Notes: generated from the letters alone by a model not told the origin. A stretch of DNA of 46,026 nt from Massilia sp. Mn16-1_5 (GCF_004798585.1 NZ_PPXQ01000027.1:1-46026); one strand, 5' to 3'. Numbered from the stretch's first letter, positions 8,681 through 17,138 are shown. Numbers and translations: made by a program.

Positions 8681-8702
8681 CAAGCGTTTTCCTTTTCGTT
8701 GC

Positions 8703-9419
8703 TTATCGTTGATTACGGACGATCGCGACATCGATGCCGCTGTCGAGGAGTTTGGCGCGCGCCTTGTTCACGGCCTCGACCTGGTTGAACGGACCCAGGC
8801 GCACGCGGTGGAGGGTGCCGCTGTCGCTGGCGCGGTCGCTGATCGCGGCTTCGAAGCCGAGCAGCGCCAGCTTGGCACGGGTGGCCTCGGCGTCCGACAT
8901 GTCGCGGAAGGCGCCGGCCTGCAGGTAGTAGATGTACTTGTCGTCGCCGCCGGCAGCGGCAGCTGGCGCCGCCGGTGCGCCTGCAGGAGCCGCGGCCGGC
9001 GCTGCCGCCGCCGGTGCCCTGGCCGGTTTCGGCTCGCTGGCCGCCGTCATGCCGGCGATCGCCTGGCCGAGCGGATCGGATTCGGTCGCGGCGGCCGGCG
9101 CAGGGGCTGGCGCCGGGGCCGGGGCCGGAGCGGCCGCTGCCGCTTCGTTCTTCTTGGCTTCGCGCTCGGCCAGCTGCTTGGCCGCCTCGCGCGCGGCGTC
9201 GCGGTTGCCGTACATCGGCTTGTTCGGATCGTTGGCCTGGCTCGGCTCGAGGTCGGCCGGACGGCCCATCTTGTTCGAGCGGTCGGTGAAGGGCGAGGCG
9301 CCCTTGGTGATCATCAGCGCGACCGCCACCGCGATACCCAGGCCGATGATCAGGCCGATGATGATGCCGGTCAGGGTGCTGCCGCGCTGGCGGGAAGGGA
9401 AACGAAGGGTGGCGGTCAT
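8703..9419 (-). CDS. FtsN-like SPOR domain membrane protein
   Basis: The 238-residue protein has a short cytoplasmic N-terminus, one transmembrane helix at about 17-38 (STLTGIIIGLIIGLGIAVAV), and a long Ala/Pro/Gly-rich linker (about 90-155). A C-terminal SPOR domain spans about 160-238 (YIYYLQAGAFRDMSDAEATR ... TLHRVRLGPF). The bitopic architecture with a terminal SPOR domain is that of FtsN, the trigger of septal synthesis. In many betaproteobacteria the gene between argS and dsbA is annotated simply as SPOR domain or FtsN-like, and I cannot show that it is the true FtsN. It is the second gene after argS, 10 bases away. Confidence 0.88.
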   Translation of the reverse strand: MTATLRFPSRQRGSTLTGIIIGLIIGLGIAVAVALMITKGASPFTDRSNKMGRPADLEPSQANDPNKPMYGNRDAAREAAKQLAEREAKKNEAAAAAPAPAPAPAPAPAAATESDPLGQAIAGMTAASEPKPARAPAAAAPAAAPAGAPAAPAAAAGGDDKYIYYLQAGAFRDMSDAEATRAKLALLGFEAAISDRASDSGTLHRVRLGPFNQVEAVNKARAKLLDSGIDVAIVRNQR

Positions 9420-9429
9420 GATCGCTTGC

Positions 9430-11181
9430 TTATGCTTGTGGTTCGTCTTGTGCGTCCGCTGGGGCGCGTTCCATCTTGTTCGGCGCTGAGACGCCGATCA
9501 GGGCCAGGCCGTTGCGCAGGACCTGGCGGGTGGCCGTGGCCAGGGCCAGGCGTGCCAGCTTGAGCGGCTCGTTATCGTCGAGCAGCCACTTGTGTGCGAA
9601 GTAGTAGCTGTGCAGTTCGCCGGCCAGTTCGCGCAGGTAGAAGGCGACCTGGTGCGGGCCGAGTTCGGCCTGGGCGCGCTGCAGCATTTCCGGATACGCG
9701 GCCAGCTTCGACAGCAGGCCCGCTTCGTGCGGCGTGGTCAAGGGCGACAGGTCGACCTTGGCCAGGGTGGATTCGTCGCCGCCCCAGTTGGCCAGCGCCG
9801 AGCAGATGCGCGCGTGGGCGTACTGCACGTAGTAGACCGGGTTTTCGTCCGAGGTCTTCAGGGCGACGTCGACGTCGAACACGAATTCGGTGTCGGCCTT
9901 GCGCGAGATGAGGAAGAAGCGCACGGCGTCGCGGCCGCGCGTGATGTCGCCGTTGCCCGACCATTCGATCAGGTCGCGCACCGTCACGTAGGAACCGGCA
10001 CGCTTCGAAATCTTGACTTCTTCGCCGTCCTTCATGACGGTGACCATCTTGTGCAGCACGTAGTCGGGATAGCCCTGCGGGATGCCGATGTTCACGGCCT
10101 GCAGGCCGGCGCGCACGCGCGCGATGGTGCCGTGGTGGTCGCTGCCCTGGATGTTGATCGCCTGGTCGAAGCCGCGGCGGAATTTCTGGATGTGGTAAGC
10201 GACGTCGGGCACGAAATAAGTGTAGGTGCCGTCGGACTTGCGCATCACGCGGTCCTTGTCGTCGCCGTAGTCGGTTGTCTTGAGCCACAGGGCGCCATCC
10301 TGCTCGTAGGTGACGCCGGCGTCGATCAGGCTTTGCACGGCCTGTTCCACCTTGCCGTCGGCATAGAGCGAGGACTCGAGGTAGTAATTGTCGAACTTGA
10401 CGCCGAAGGCTTGCAGGTCCTGGTCCTGCTCGTTGCGCAGGTAGGCGACCGCGAAGCGGCGGATCGATTCGATGTCGTCGGCGTTGCCGCTACCGGTGGC
10501 CGGCTCGCCATCGCTGGCCGAAACGGTTTTACCCGCCAGGAAGTCGGCGGCGATGTCGGCGATATAGTCGCCGTTGTAGGCCGACTCGGGCCATTCGGCG
10601 TCGCCCGGCTTGAAGCCGCGGGCGCGTGCCTGCACCGAATTGGCCAGCGTGGCGATCTGCACGCCGGCGTCGTTGTAGTAGAACTCGCGCGTGACCTGGT
10701 GGCCTTGCGCTTCGAACAGGGACGAGAGGGCGTCGCCCAGCGCCGCCTGGCGGCCGTGGCCGACGTGCAGCGGGCCGGTCGGGTTGGCCGAGACGAATTC
10801 GATGATCGCGTGGTGGCCTTCGCCCGAGGTGCCGCGACCGAAGGCCTCGCCTTGTTCCAGGACGGAGCGCACCACCGACTGCTTGGCGCTAGCGGCCACG
10901 CGCAGGTTGATGAAGCCGGGGCCGGCGATCTCGAGCGATTCGACGATGTTCGCGGCCTTCGGGTCGGCTTGCAGGGCGGCGACCAGGCGCGTGGCCAGTT
11001 CGCGCGGGTTGGTTTTGAGGGGCTTGGCCAGCTGCATGGCGATGTTGCAGGCGACGTCGCCGTGGCTTGGATCGCGCGGGCGTTCCAGAACGATGTTCGG
11101 GGTCAGATCGGTGCCGGCGACGATCGGCGCAAGGGCGGCCTGGAAGAGGGCAACGATCTCTTGTTTTTGTTGGGCGAGCAT
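9430..11181 (-). CDS. argS: Arginyl-tRNA synthetase
   Basis: ArgRS is a class I aminoacyl-tRNA synthetase that charges tRNA-Arg. The protein has 583 residues. An N-terminal Add1-type domain is followed by the HIGH-type motif in GPLHVGHGRQAALGDAL, the KMSKS-type loop VKISKRAG, and a C-terminal DALR anticodon-binding domain with YVQYAHARICSAL. I chose ATG at 11181 (MLAQQKQEIVALF), which matches the normal ArgRS N-terminus. A GTG at 11220 would add 13 residues of unlikely composition. No clear Shine-Dalgarno site is seen before either start. A TATAAT hexamer on this strand at 11240-11235 is a likely promoter, so argS heads the leftward operon. Confidence 0.95.
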   Translation of the reverse strand: MLAQQKQEIVALFQAALAPIVAGTDLTPNIVLERPRDPSHGDVACNIAMQLAKPLKTNPRELATRLVAALQADPKAANIVESLEIAGPGFINLRVAASAKQSVVRSVLEQGEAFGRGTSGEGHHAIIEFVSANPTGPLHVGHGRQAALGDALSSLFEAQGHQVTREFYYNDAGVQIATLANSVQARARGFKPGDAEWPESAYNGDYIADIAADFLAGKTVSASDGEPATGSGNADDIESIRRFAVAYLRNEQDQDLQAFGVKFDNYYLESSLYADGKVEQAVQSLIDAGVTYEQDGALWLKTTDYGDDKDRVMRKSDGTYTYFVPDVAYHIQKFRRGFDQAINIQGSDHHGTIARVRAGLQAVNIGIPQGYPDYVLHKMVTVMKDGEEVKISKRAGSYVTVRDLIEWSGNGDITRGRDAVRFFLISRKADTEFVFDVDVALKTSDENPVYYVQYAHARICSALANWGGDESTLAKVDLSPLTTPHEAGLLSKLAAYPEMLQRAQAELGPHQVAFYLRELAGELHSYYFAHKWLLDDNEPLKLARLALATATRQVLRNGLALIGVSAPNKMERAPADAQDEPQA

Positions 11182-11234
11182 AATTAGTCGATAAGTTCGG
11201 TAAGGCGGTGGCGCGGCCACGGCAGACGGGTTTC

Positions 11235-11240
11235 ATTATA
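11235..11240 (-). promoter_or_regulatory. Putative -10 element of argS
   Basis: The minus strand reads TATAAT here, a perfect consensus -10 about 55 bases upstream of the chosen argS start. No good -35 hexamer lies 16-18 bases further upstream, so this may be a weak or activator-aided promoter. It is placed in the divergent region shared with rsmB. Confidence 0.5.
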
Positions 11241-11329
11241 CTGGTTTGCTGCAACGCCGAATACGGGCCCTGCCGCCACAGTCCGCGGCGGCGCAGTTGC
11301 CATTTAAGGCCGACCAAAGGCGGAGCCGG

Positions 11330-11335
11330 TACAAT
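11330..11335 (+). promoter_or_regulatory. Putative -10 element of rsmB
   Basis: TACAAT, five of six consensus bases, lies 30 bases before the rsmB ATG in the context GGTACAATGCGGG. No convincing -35 is seen at the expected spacing. Predicted transcription would start near 11342, leaving a short leader. Confidence 0.45.
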
Positions 11336-11364
11336 GCGGGTCTTTCCCGTATTGACCCGCCATC

Positions 11365-12897
11365 ATGACCGACAAGCGCCCGACGCTCACCATCAAGCCC
11401 AAGGCCGCCAGCGGCAAGCCTGCAGCCAAGCCCGCCAATCCGGCCGCGCAGTATGCCCGGCCGAAGACGGCGAGCCAGCCGGCGCCAAGGCCCGAAAAGC
11501 GGCCGGAAGCGAAGCCGGCGGCGCCGCGCAAACCGGAAGCGGCCATGCGCCCGAGCTACGAGATAAAACCCCAGTTCCAGCAGGCCTACCGGCCGGACCT
11601 GCCGGCCGATTCGCTCGCGCTGGCCATGCTGGGCGCGGCCAGCGCCGTCGCCCAGGTGCGCGACGGCACCGCGCTGCCGCAGGCGCTGGCGAACGTGTTC
11701 ACGGCTTATGAGGCCACGCCCCAGGGCCGCGGCGCGATCCAGGACCTGGCCTACCGCAGCATGCGCGGCCTCGGGCGTGCCGAAACCCTGCTCGGCCTGA
11801 TGACGACCAAGGCGCCGGACGTGCCGATGCTGGTCGGCCTGATCGAATGCGCGCTGGTGCTGCTCGATCCGCCGCCGGGCGAACAGGCCGCCTACGAGCC
11901 GTTCACGGTGGTCGACCAGGCCGTGACGGCGGCCAGCCGCCACCCCGATTTGGCCCACGCCAAGGCGATGGTGAACGCCGTGCTGCGCCGTTTCCTGCGC
12001 GAGCGCGAGGAGCTCGTCGCTGCGGCAGTGAAGCATCCGCTGGCGCGCTGGAATTATCCGCAGTGGTGGATCGACGCCACCAAGGCGGCTTATCCGCGCG
12101 ACTGGGAAGCGATCCTCGAGGCCGGCAACCGCCATCCGCCGCTGACCCTGCGCGTCAATACGCGCAAGACTTCGCTGGAAGACTACCTGCGCCGCCTGGA
12201 AGAGGCGGGCCTGGCAGCCGACCGCATCGGCCCGAGCGCGCTGCGCCTGAAGCAGGCGACCAACGTGTCGCAGATCCCCGGCTTCCACGACGGCCTGGTC
12301 TCGGTGCAGGACGCCGGCGCCCAGCTCGCCGCGCCCCTGCTGGGCCTGGAGCCGGGCATGCGCGTGCTTGACGCCTGCGCGGCGCCGGGCGGCAAGAGCG
12401 GCCATATCCTGGAGCTGGCGGACGTGGAACTGACGGCGGTCGACGCCGACCCGCAGCGCCTGGCGCGCGTGCGCGACAACCTGGGCCGGCTGGGCTTATC
12501 AGGCACCCTGGTGGCGGCCGAAGCGCAGACGCAGGACTGGTGGGATGGCCGTCAATACGACCGCATCCTGGCCGACGTGCCGTGCACGGCCTCGGGCATC
12601 GTGCGGCGCCACCCGGATATCCGCTGGCTGCGCCGCAAGACCGACACGCGCCAACTTACAACACTTTCCAGTGAGATACTCGACAATCTTTGGCAGATGC
12701 TGCGGGCCGATGGTAAATTGCTGTTTGTGACATGTTCGCTCTGGCCCCAGGAATCGGAGGCGCAGGCAGCCGCGTTTGCGGCACGCCATGCTGACGCCGT
12801 CCGCCTCGATGCGCCAGGGCAGCTGCTTCCCTCGAGCGGCGCCGGGCTCGATCATGACGGACTGTTCTACGCCCTGTTCGAGAAAAGAGTGGCGTAA
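11365..12897 (+). CDS. rsmB: 16S rRNA (cytosine-967-C5)-methyltransferase RsmB
   Basis: RsmB uses S-adenosylmethionine to make m5C967 in 16S rRNA. The 510-residue protein has a NusB-like RNA-binding domain (about 75-210) and a Rossmann methyltransferase domain. The SAM-binding loop is DACAAPGGKSG. The motif IV cysteine is Cys407 in DVPCTASGIVRRHPDIRW, and the nucleophilic cysteine is Cys457 in VTCSLWPQESE; the 50-residue spacing equals that of the E. coli pair. The first 60 or so residues form a Lys/Pro/Ala-rich, probably disordered extension (residues 8-60) that E. coli RsmB (429 residues) lacks; it may aid rRNA binding. The rsmB-DUF4390-kinase-regulator order is typical for Burkholderiales. 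Confidence 0.94.
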   Translation: MTDKRPTLTIKPKAASGKPAAKPANPAAQYARPKTASQPAPRPEKRPEAKPAAPRKPEAAMRPSYEIKPQFQQAYRPDLPADSLALAMLGAASAVAQVRDGTALPQALANVFTAYEATPQGRGAIQDLAYRSMRGLGRAETLLGLMTTKAPDVPMLVGLIECALVLLDPPPGEQAAYEPFTVVDQAVTAASRHPDLAHAKAMVNAVLRRFLREREELVAAAVKHPLARWNYPQWWIDATKAAYPRDWEAILEAGNRHPPLTLRVNTRKTSLEDYLRRLEEAGLAADRIGPSALRLKQATNVSQIPGFHDGLVSVQDAGAQLAAPLLGLEPGMRVLDACAAPGGKSGHILELADVELTAVDADPQRLARVRDNLGRLGLSGTLVAAEAQTQDWWDGRQYDRILADVPCTASGIVRRHPDIRWLRRKTDTRQLTTLSSEILDNLWQMLRADGKLLFVTCSLWPQESEAQAAAFAARHADAVRLDAPGQLLPSSGAGLDHDGLFYALFEKRVA

Positions 12898-12943
12898 CGG
12901 TTTTTTCACGCTCTAGCTCAACTTGATTAGGTTCCGGCCCTCT

Positions 12944-13507
12944 GTGACTTTACGATTCTTTCGCCTCCTCGCCTGCCAGCTCCTGCTGGTCTTCGCGTGC
13001 GCAACGGCGCAGGCGGCCGACGGGATCGACATCACGCTGGCGAAGATCGAGGCATCCGACGAAGGCTACCGTCTCGCCGCCAACTATTCGTTCGACCTGA
13101 ACCGCGACCTGGAAGACGCCCTGCAGCACGGCGTCAAACTGTACTTCACCACCGAGATCGAACTGACGCGCCCGCGCTGGTACTGGCGCGACGACCGCGC
13201 CGTCTCGACCAAGCGCACGGTGAGCATTTCCTACGACGTGCTGCTGCGGCAGTACTATGTGTCGATGGGCGGCAGCGTCCAGCAAACGTACCAGACCCTG
13301 GACGAAGCGATGTTCCAGATCCGGCGCCCCGCGCGCTGGCTGATCGCGCCCAAAGGGGCGCTCAAGCACGGCGAGACCTATGAAGTCACGCTGCGCATGT
13401 ACATGAACCGCGACCTGCTGCAAAAGCCGCTGCAGGTGAACGCGTTCAGCAATTCGGACTGGCACCTGGCCTCGAACCGGAAGACCTTCAATTACCGTGC
13501 GGAGTAA
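12944..13507 (+). CDS. DUF4390 domain-containing secreted protein
   Basis: This exported protein of about 187 residues has unknown function. It has a Sec signal peptide (LRFFRLLACQLLLVFACATA, cleavage near AQA|AD) followed by a beta-rich domain with the DUF4390 features: YSFDLNRDLEDAL, LYFTTEIELTRPRWYWRD and an aromatic-rich middle. I place the start at the GTG at 12944, because it gives a standard signal peptide. An in-frame TTG at 12923 would add seven residues. Neither has a clear ribosome-binding site, so the exact start is uncertain. It sits between rsmB and the NtrY-like kinase, four bases before the latter, so a periplasmic role linked to that sensor is plausible but unproven. Confidence 0.85.
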   Translation: MTLRFFRLLACQLLLVFACATAQAADGIDITLAKIEASDEGYRLAANYSFDLNRDLEDALQHGVKLYFTTEIELTRPRWYWRDDRAVSTKRTVSISYDVLLRQYYVSMGGSVQQTYQTLDEAMFQIRRPARWLIAPKGALKHGETYEVTLRMYMNRDLLQKPLQVNAFSNSDWHLASNRKTFNYRAE

Positions 13508-13510
13508 GGC

Positions 13511-15829
13511 GTGAACCAGGCCATGCGCTATGCGCTGGTAGTCGGCGGGGCGGTCGTCTCGATCCTGCTGTTCCTGCTTGCCTCGGCCTCGGACAACTCC
13601 GGCTTCTTCGACCGTTATTACTCCTGGCTGCTCGGCCTGAACGCGACGATCGCGTTCCTGCTGCTGATCCTCGTCGTCGTCGCCCTCGGCCGCCTGTATT
13701 CGCGCTATAAGGCGGGCCGCTTCGGCTCGCGCCTGATGGCGCGGCTGGTGCTGCTGTTCGCCGGTATCGGCATCCTGCCCGGCCTGATCATCTTCATGGT
13801 GTCGGTGCAGTTCGTCTCGCATTCGATCGAGTCCTGGTTCGACGTCAAGATCGAGGCCGCGCTGCAGTCCGGCCTGAACCTGGGCCACGCCGCGCTCGAC
13901 GAGTCGCTGGCCGAACTGACAGCCAAGGGCCAGACCGTGGCCGCGACCCTGTCCGGCCAGGACGACACCGGCGCCCAGATGACCCTGTCGCAGCTGGTGT
14001 CCGATACCGAAGGGATGCAGAGCGCGCTCCTGCTCGACGCCAACGGCAAGCTGGTCGCCAGCGCCAGCGAAGACCGGCGCGCCGATCTCACCGCCGACCT
14101 GCCGAACACGCAGATGGTGCGCCAGGCCGCCATGCCGGGCGGTTATGCGCGCGCCGAGGGCGGGATCGAACTCGACTTCCGCGAGAATGCGGCCAACGGC
14201 GCGAACGAGTCCAACGCGCTCGATGCCGCCACCAGCCTGCGCCTGCGCGCGGTGCTGGCCGTGCCCGAGCCGCCGGGCGCGGCGCCGCGCTACCTGCAGC
14301 TGATGCAGACGGTGCCGGTCAACCTGGCCTCGAATGCCGAGGTGCTGCGCAGCGCGTTTTCCGAATACCAGCAGCGCTCGGTGGCGCGCGACGGCCTGCG
14401 CCGCATGTATATCGAGACCCTGACCTTGACCCTGCTGCTGGCGATCTTCGGCGCCATCGGCAGCGCGGTCCTGATCGCGGGGAACCTGGCCCAGCCGCTG
14501 CTGGTGCTGGCCGAGGGCACGCAGGCGGTGGCCGAAGGCGACCTCTCTCCGCGTCCGATCGTCGAGACCAGCGACGAACTGGGCACGCTGACCCAGTCCT
14601 TCAATGCCATGACCGGCCAGCTGTTCGAGGCCAGAAGCGCCGTCGAGCGCAACCGCGCGGCCCTGCAAAGCGCCAAGGCCCACCTGGAGTCGGTGCTGGC
14701 CAACATGTCGGCCGGCGTGCTGGTGCTGGACGCCGAGGGTACCGTGGTGAATTCGAACGAGGCCGCCTGCCGCATCCTGCAGATGGAGCAGTGCCATTTG
14801 AACGGGCCGCTCTCGAAGATCGAGGGCCTCGAGACCTTCGCCGCCGCCATCACGCGCGCCTTCTCGGCCCAGAGCGCGCAGTCGGCCGCGGGCACCGCGC
14901 GCCAGCGCACCCACTGGCAGCAGCAGATCGAAATCCCGCGCCGCAGTAGCAGCAGCGGCGGCAGCGGCAGCGGCGCGGCCGAAGACCACGACACCACCTT
15001 GCTGGCGCGCGGCTCGCGCCTGCCGGTCGGCGTCGGCAGCGGCTTCATCGTCGTGTTCGACGATATCTCGGACGTGATCTCGGCCCAGCGCTCGGTGGCC
15101 TGGGGCGAGGTCGCACGGCGCCTGGCGCACGAGATCAAGAACCCGCTGACCCCGATCCAGCTGTCGGCCGAACGCCTGCAGATGAAGCTGGAAGACAAGC
15201 TGGAAGCGCCCGATGCCGCGCTGCTGGCACGCGCCACGACCACCATCGTCAACCAGGTCGACGCCATGAAGCGCATGGTCGACGACTTCCGCGACTATGC
15301 GCGCACGCCGCCGGCGGTGCTCGAGCCGCTCGACCTGAATGCCCTGATCGAAGAAATCCTGACCTTGTACCTGGCCGAGGACGCGTCCGACATCATCCAC
15401 GCCAGCCTGGCGCCGAACCTGCCGAAGGTGATGGGCGACCCGACCCAGCTGCGCCAGGTGATCCACAACCTGCTGCAGAACGCCCAGGATGCGCTGTCCG
15501 ACCGCGGAACCGAGGCGTCCGCGCCGCGCATCGACGTCGCCACCGAGATCATCCGCTACACCGGCGCCGACGGTACGGCGGGGGAGGCGGTGCGCCTGGC
15601 GATCCTCGACAACGGCCCCGGCTTCGCGCCGAAGATCCTGGCACGGGCCTTCGAACCCTATGTCACCTCGAAGGCGCGCGGCACCGGCCTCGGCCTGCCG
15701 ATGGTGAAAAAGATCATCGACGAGCACGGTGGTCGCATTGATGTTCAGAACCGTCCGGACGGAAGTGGCGCGTCAGTATTCATTTTGCTGTTAAAGTTAG
15801 CACAAGAGGCGAACTTGGCCGAAGTGTAA
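13511..15829 (+). CDS. NtrY-like membrane sensor histidine kinase
   Basis: The 772-residue sensor has three N-terminal membrane segments (about 8-26, 38-60 and 75-100), a periplasmic region of about 190 residues and another membrane helix (about 300-322). After these come HAMP (about 325-378, with AEGDLSPRPIVETSDELG), a PAS domain (about 390-520), HisKA with phospho-acceptor His540 (RRLAHEIKNPLTPIQLSAER), and HATPase (N-box NLLQNAQDAL, G-boxes LDNGPGF and GTGLGLPMVKKI). This is the NtrY architecture, which in other bacteria governs nitrogen and redox responses or envelope functions. A Ser/Gly-rich insertion (RRSSSSGGSGSG, near 479-490) interrupts the PAS. Start is GTG, with GGAG upstream in the DUF4390 stop region. 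The cognate regulator follows. Confidence 0.9.
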   Translation: MNQAMRYALVVGGAVVSILLFLLASASDNSGFFDRYYSWLLGLNATIAFLLLILVVVALGRLYSRYKAGRFGSRLMARLVLLFAGIGILPGLIIFMVSVQFVSHSIESWFDVKIEAALQSGLNLGHAALDESLAELTAKGQTVAATLSGQDDTGAQMTLSQLVSDTEGMQSALLLDANGKLVASASEDRRADLTADLPNTQMVRQAAMPGGYARAEGGIELDFRENAANGANESNALDAATSLRLRAVLAVPEPPGAAPRYLQLMQTVPVNLASNAEVLRSAFSEYQQRSVARDGLRRMYIETLTLTLLLAIFGAIGSAVLIAGNLAQPLLVLAEGTQAVAEGDLSPRPIVETSDELGTLTQSFNAMTGQLFEARSAVERNRAALQSAKAHLESVLANMSAGVLVLDAEGTVVNSNEAACRILQMEQCHLNGPLSKIEGLETFAAAITRAFSAQSAQSAAGTARQRTHWQQQIEIPRRSSSSGGSGSGAAEDHDTTLLARGSRLPVGVGSGFIVVFDDISDVISAQRSVAWGEVARRLAHEIKNPLTPIQLSAERLQMKLEDKLEAPDAALLARATTTIVNQVDAMKRMVDDFRDYARTPPAVLEPLDLNALIEEILTLYLAEDASDIIHASLAPNLPKVMGDPTQLRQVIHNLLQNAQDALSDRGTEASAPRIDVATEIIRYTGADGTAGEAVRLAILDNGPGFAPKILARAFEPYVTSKARGTGLGLPMVKKIIDEHGGRIDVQNRPDGSGASVFILLLKLAQEANLAEV

Positions 15830-15843
15830 AACGGGAATAGAAT
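15815..15843 (+). promoter_or_regulatory. Putative sigma-70 promoter inside the kinase-regulator junction
   Basis: TTGGCC (15815-15820) and TAGAAT (15838-15843) are separated by exactly 17 bases. The -35 lies within the last codons of the kinase gene. Transcription from here would start about 40 bases before the response-regulator ATG and allow regulator expression independent of the kinase operon. Confidence 0.55.
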
Positions 15844-15890
15844 CACGACTCGAATACAACTGTTAACTCGGGTGGAGACGGAAGGCAACG

Positions 15891-16613
15891 ATGGCGAACA
15901 TACTCGTAGTTGATGATGAAATGGGCATCCGCGAGCTGCTCTCGGAAATCCTGGGAGACGAAGGCCACGCAATCACGCTGGCCGAAAACGCGCAGCAAGC
16001 GCGCGAAGCGCGTGCCGCCGGCGCGCCCGACCTGGTCCTGCTCGATATCTGGATGCCCGATACCGACGGCGTCACCCTGCTCAAGGAGTGGCAGCGCGAC
16101 GGCCTGCTGTCCATGCCCGTCATCATGATGTCGGGCCACGCCACCATCGATACCGCCGTCGAGGCCACCCGCATCGGCGCCCTGAATTTCCTGGAAAAGC
16201 CGATCGCCCTGCAGAAACTGCTGAAAGCGGTGCAGCAAGGCCTGACCCGGGCCCAGGAAGTGGCGCGCGCCCCGGTGCCGCCGCCGCGTCCCGTCATGCC
16301 GGCCCCGGTCGCCGAGGCGCCGCCGGTGAGCAATCCGATGTTCGCGGCCCAGCCTGCACCGGCGCCGCTGAACGGCGCACGCGTGGGCGTGGTCGGACAT
16401 GGCGAAACGCAGGGCTACACGCTCTCCTTCGACCTGCCGCTGCGCGAAGCGCGCGATGCCTTTGAGCGCATGTACTTCGAACACCATCTCGGCCGCGAAG
16501 GCGGCAGCATGACGCGCGTGGCCGAAAAGACCGGTCTCGAGCGCACCCACCTGTACCGCAAGCTGAAGCAGCTCGGCGTCGAGCCGGGCAAGCTCGGCAA
16601 GCGCGGCGGATAA
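15891..16613 (+). CDS. NtrX-like response regulator (REC-linker-Fis HTH, no AAA+ domain)
   Basis: The 240-residue regulator has a receiver domain (1-120) with acidic pocket Asp8/Asp9, phospho-acceptor Asp52 (LVLLDIWMPDTDG) and a conserved Lys in FLEKPI. A Pro/Ala-rich linker (about 128-175) leads to a C-terminal Fis-type helix-turn-helix (REGGSMTRVAEKTGLERTHLYRKLKQLG). NtrX proteins normally have a sigma-54-activating AAA+ ATPase of about 230 residues between these parts. Here it is missing and only the segment LSFDLPLREARDAFERMYFEHHL, typical of the region after the ATPase, remains. It should therefore bind DNA but not activate sigma-54 polymerase by itself. The ribosome-binding site is GGAGACGGAAGG. 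It is encoded directly after the kinase. Confidence 0.9.
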   Translation: MANILVVDDEMGIRELLSEILGDEGHAITLAENAQQAREARAAGAPDLVLLDIWMPDTDGVTLLKEWQRDGLLSMPVIMMSGHATIDTAVEATRIGALNFLEKPIALQKLLKAVQQGLTRAQEVARAPVPPPRPVMPAPVAEAPPVSNPMFAAQPAPAPLNGARVGVVGHGETQGYTLSFDLPLREARDAFERMYFEHHLGREGGSMTRVAEKTGLERTHLYRKLKQLGVEPGKLGKRGG

Positions 16614-16622
16614 GCTGTTTCC

Positions 16623-16645
16623 GGCCGGCGCATTCGTCGCCGGCC
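16623..16645 (+). terminator. Hairpin after the response regulator gene
   Basis: A perfect 8-bp stem (ggccggcg / cgccggcc) with a 7-base loop lies 9 bases after the stop codon and is followed by the weak pyrimidine run ATCCTTCTC. It could end or attenuate transcription before the small downstream gene. The lack of a true T-tract keeps confidence low. Confidence 0.4.
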
Positions 16646-16667
16646 ATCCTTCTCATCAGGCTCTTCT

Positions 16668-17042
16668 TTGCGTCATCCGATTCCTACGGTGCTGGTCACG
16701 GGTCCCTCGGCGAGGGCGCGCGAAACGGCCATTGCCCAGGCCCTGCAAGACCCCTCTACGCCCCGTAGCGAGCTGTCCGCCGTGATCCTGGAAGGCCTTT
16801 CCGATGGCAATCCGGTCCTCGAAATTTCCGAGAAACTCCTGATCTCGCGCATCGCGCCCGGTTGCCTGTGCTGCGCGGGAAATCTCGTCATGCGTGTTAC
16901 ATTAAATCGTCTGCTGCGCCAGCGGCCGGCGCGCCTGTTCATCGGCGTGGCCGACACGGCGCACCTGGACCAGTTGCGATCATGGTTGAGCAGCGCACCA
17001 TACGATCAGCTGTTGGCCCTCACGCCCGACCTGCACTCTTGA
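16668..17042 (+). CDS. Small CobW/G3E GTPase-like protein lacking the P-loop
   Basis: This 124-residue protein resembles the N-terminal half of CobW-type (G3E) metal-chaperone GTPases. It opens with a hydrophobic strand and turn (PTVLVTGPSARARETAI) where the Walker A motif should be, but no GxxGxGK[ST] is present. It then carries APGCLCCAGNL (about 64-74), matching the CxCC metal-binding motif of the family, followed by the helix LNRLLRQRPARLFI, as in CobW proteins. It therefore may bind metal but probably does not hydrolyse GTP. The start is a TTG at 16668 with AGG seven bases upstream; a GTG at 16689 is an alternative. Family assignment is by motif memory only and is tentative. It follows the regulator gene by 54 bases. 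Confidence 0.68.
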   Translation: MRHPIPTVLVTGPSARARETAIAQALQDPSTPRSELSAVILEGLSDGNPVLEISEKLLISRIAPGCLCCAGNLVMRVTLNRLLRQRPARLFIGVADTAHLDQLRSWLSSAPYDQLLALTPDLHS

Positions 17043-17138
17043 AATTGCTTGGGCGAGCCCCACCTCTTCACTGAAGTCGAAGCCAGTCGCCCGCCGCCGC
17101 GCGGCTGCTCAGACACTTGATCGAGAGAAGGAGTCATC

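Noticed and set aside
12950..15727. Long open frame antisense to the DUF4390 and kinase genes (925 codons)
   Set aside because: Same reason: the kinase has all its motifs on the plus strand, and the antisense product is low-complexity.
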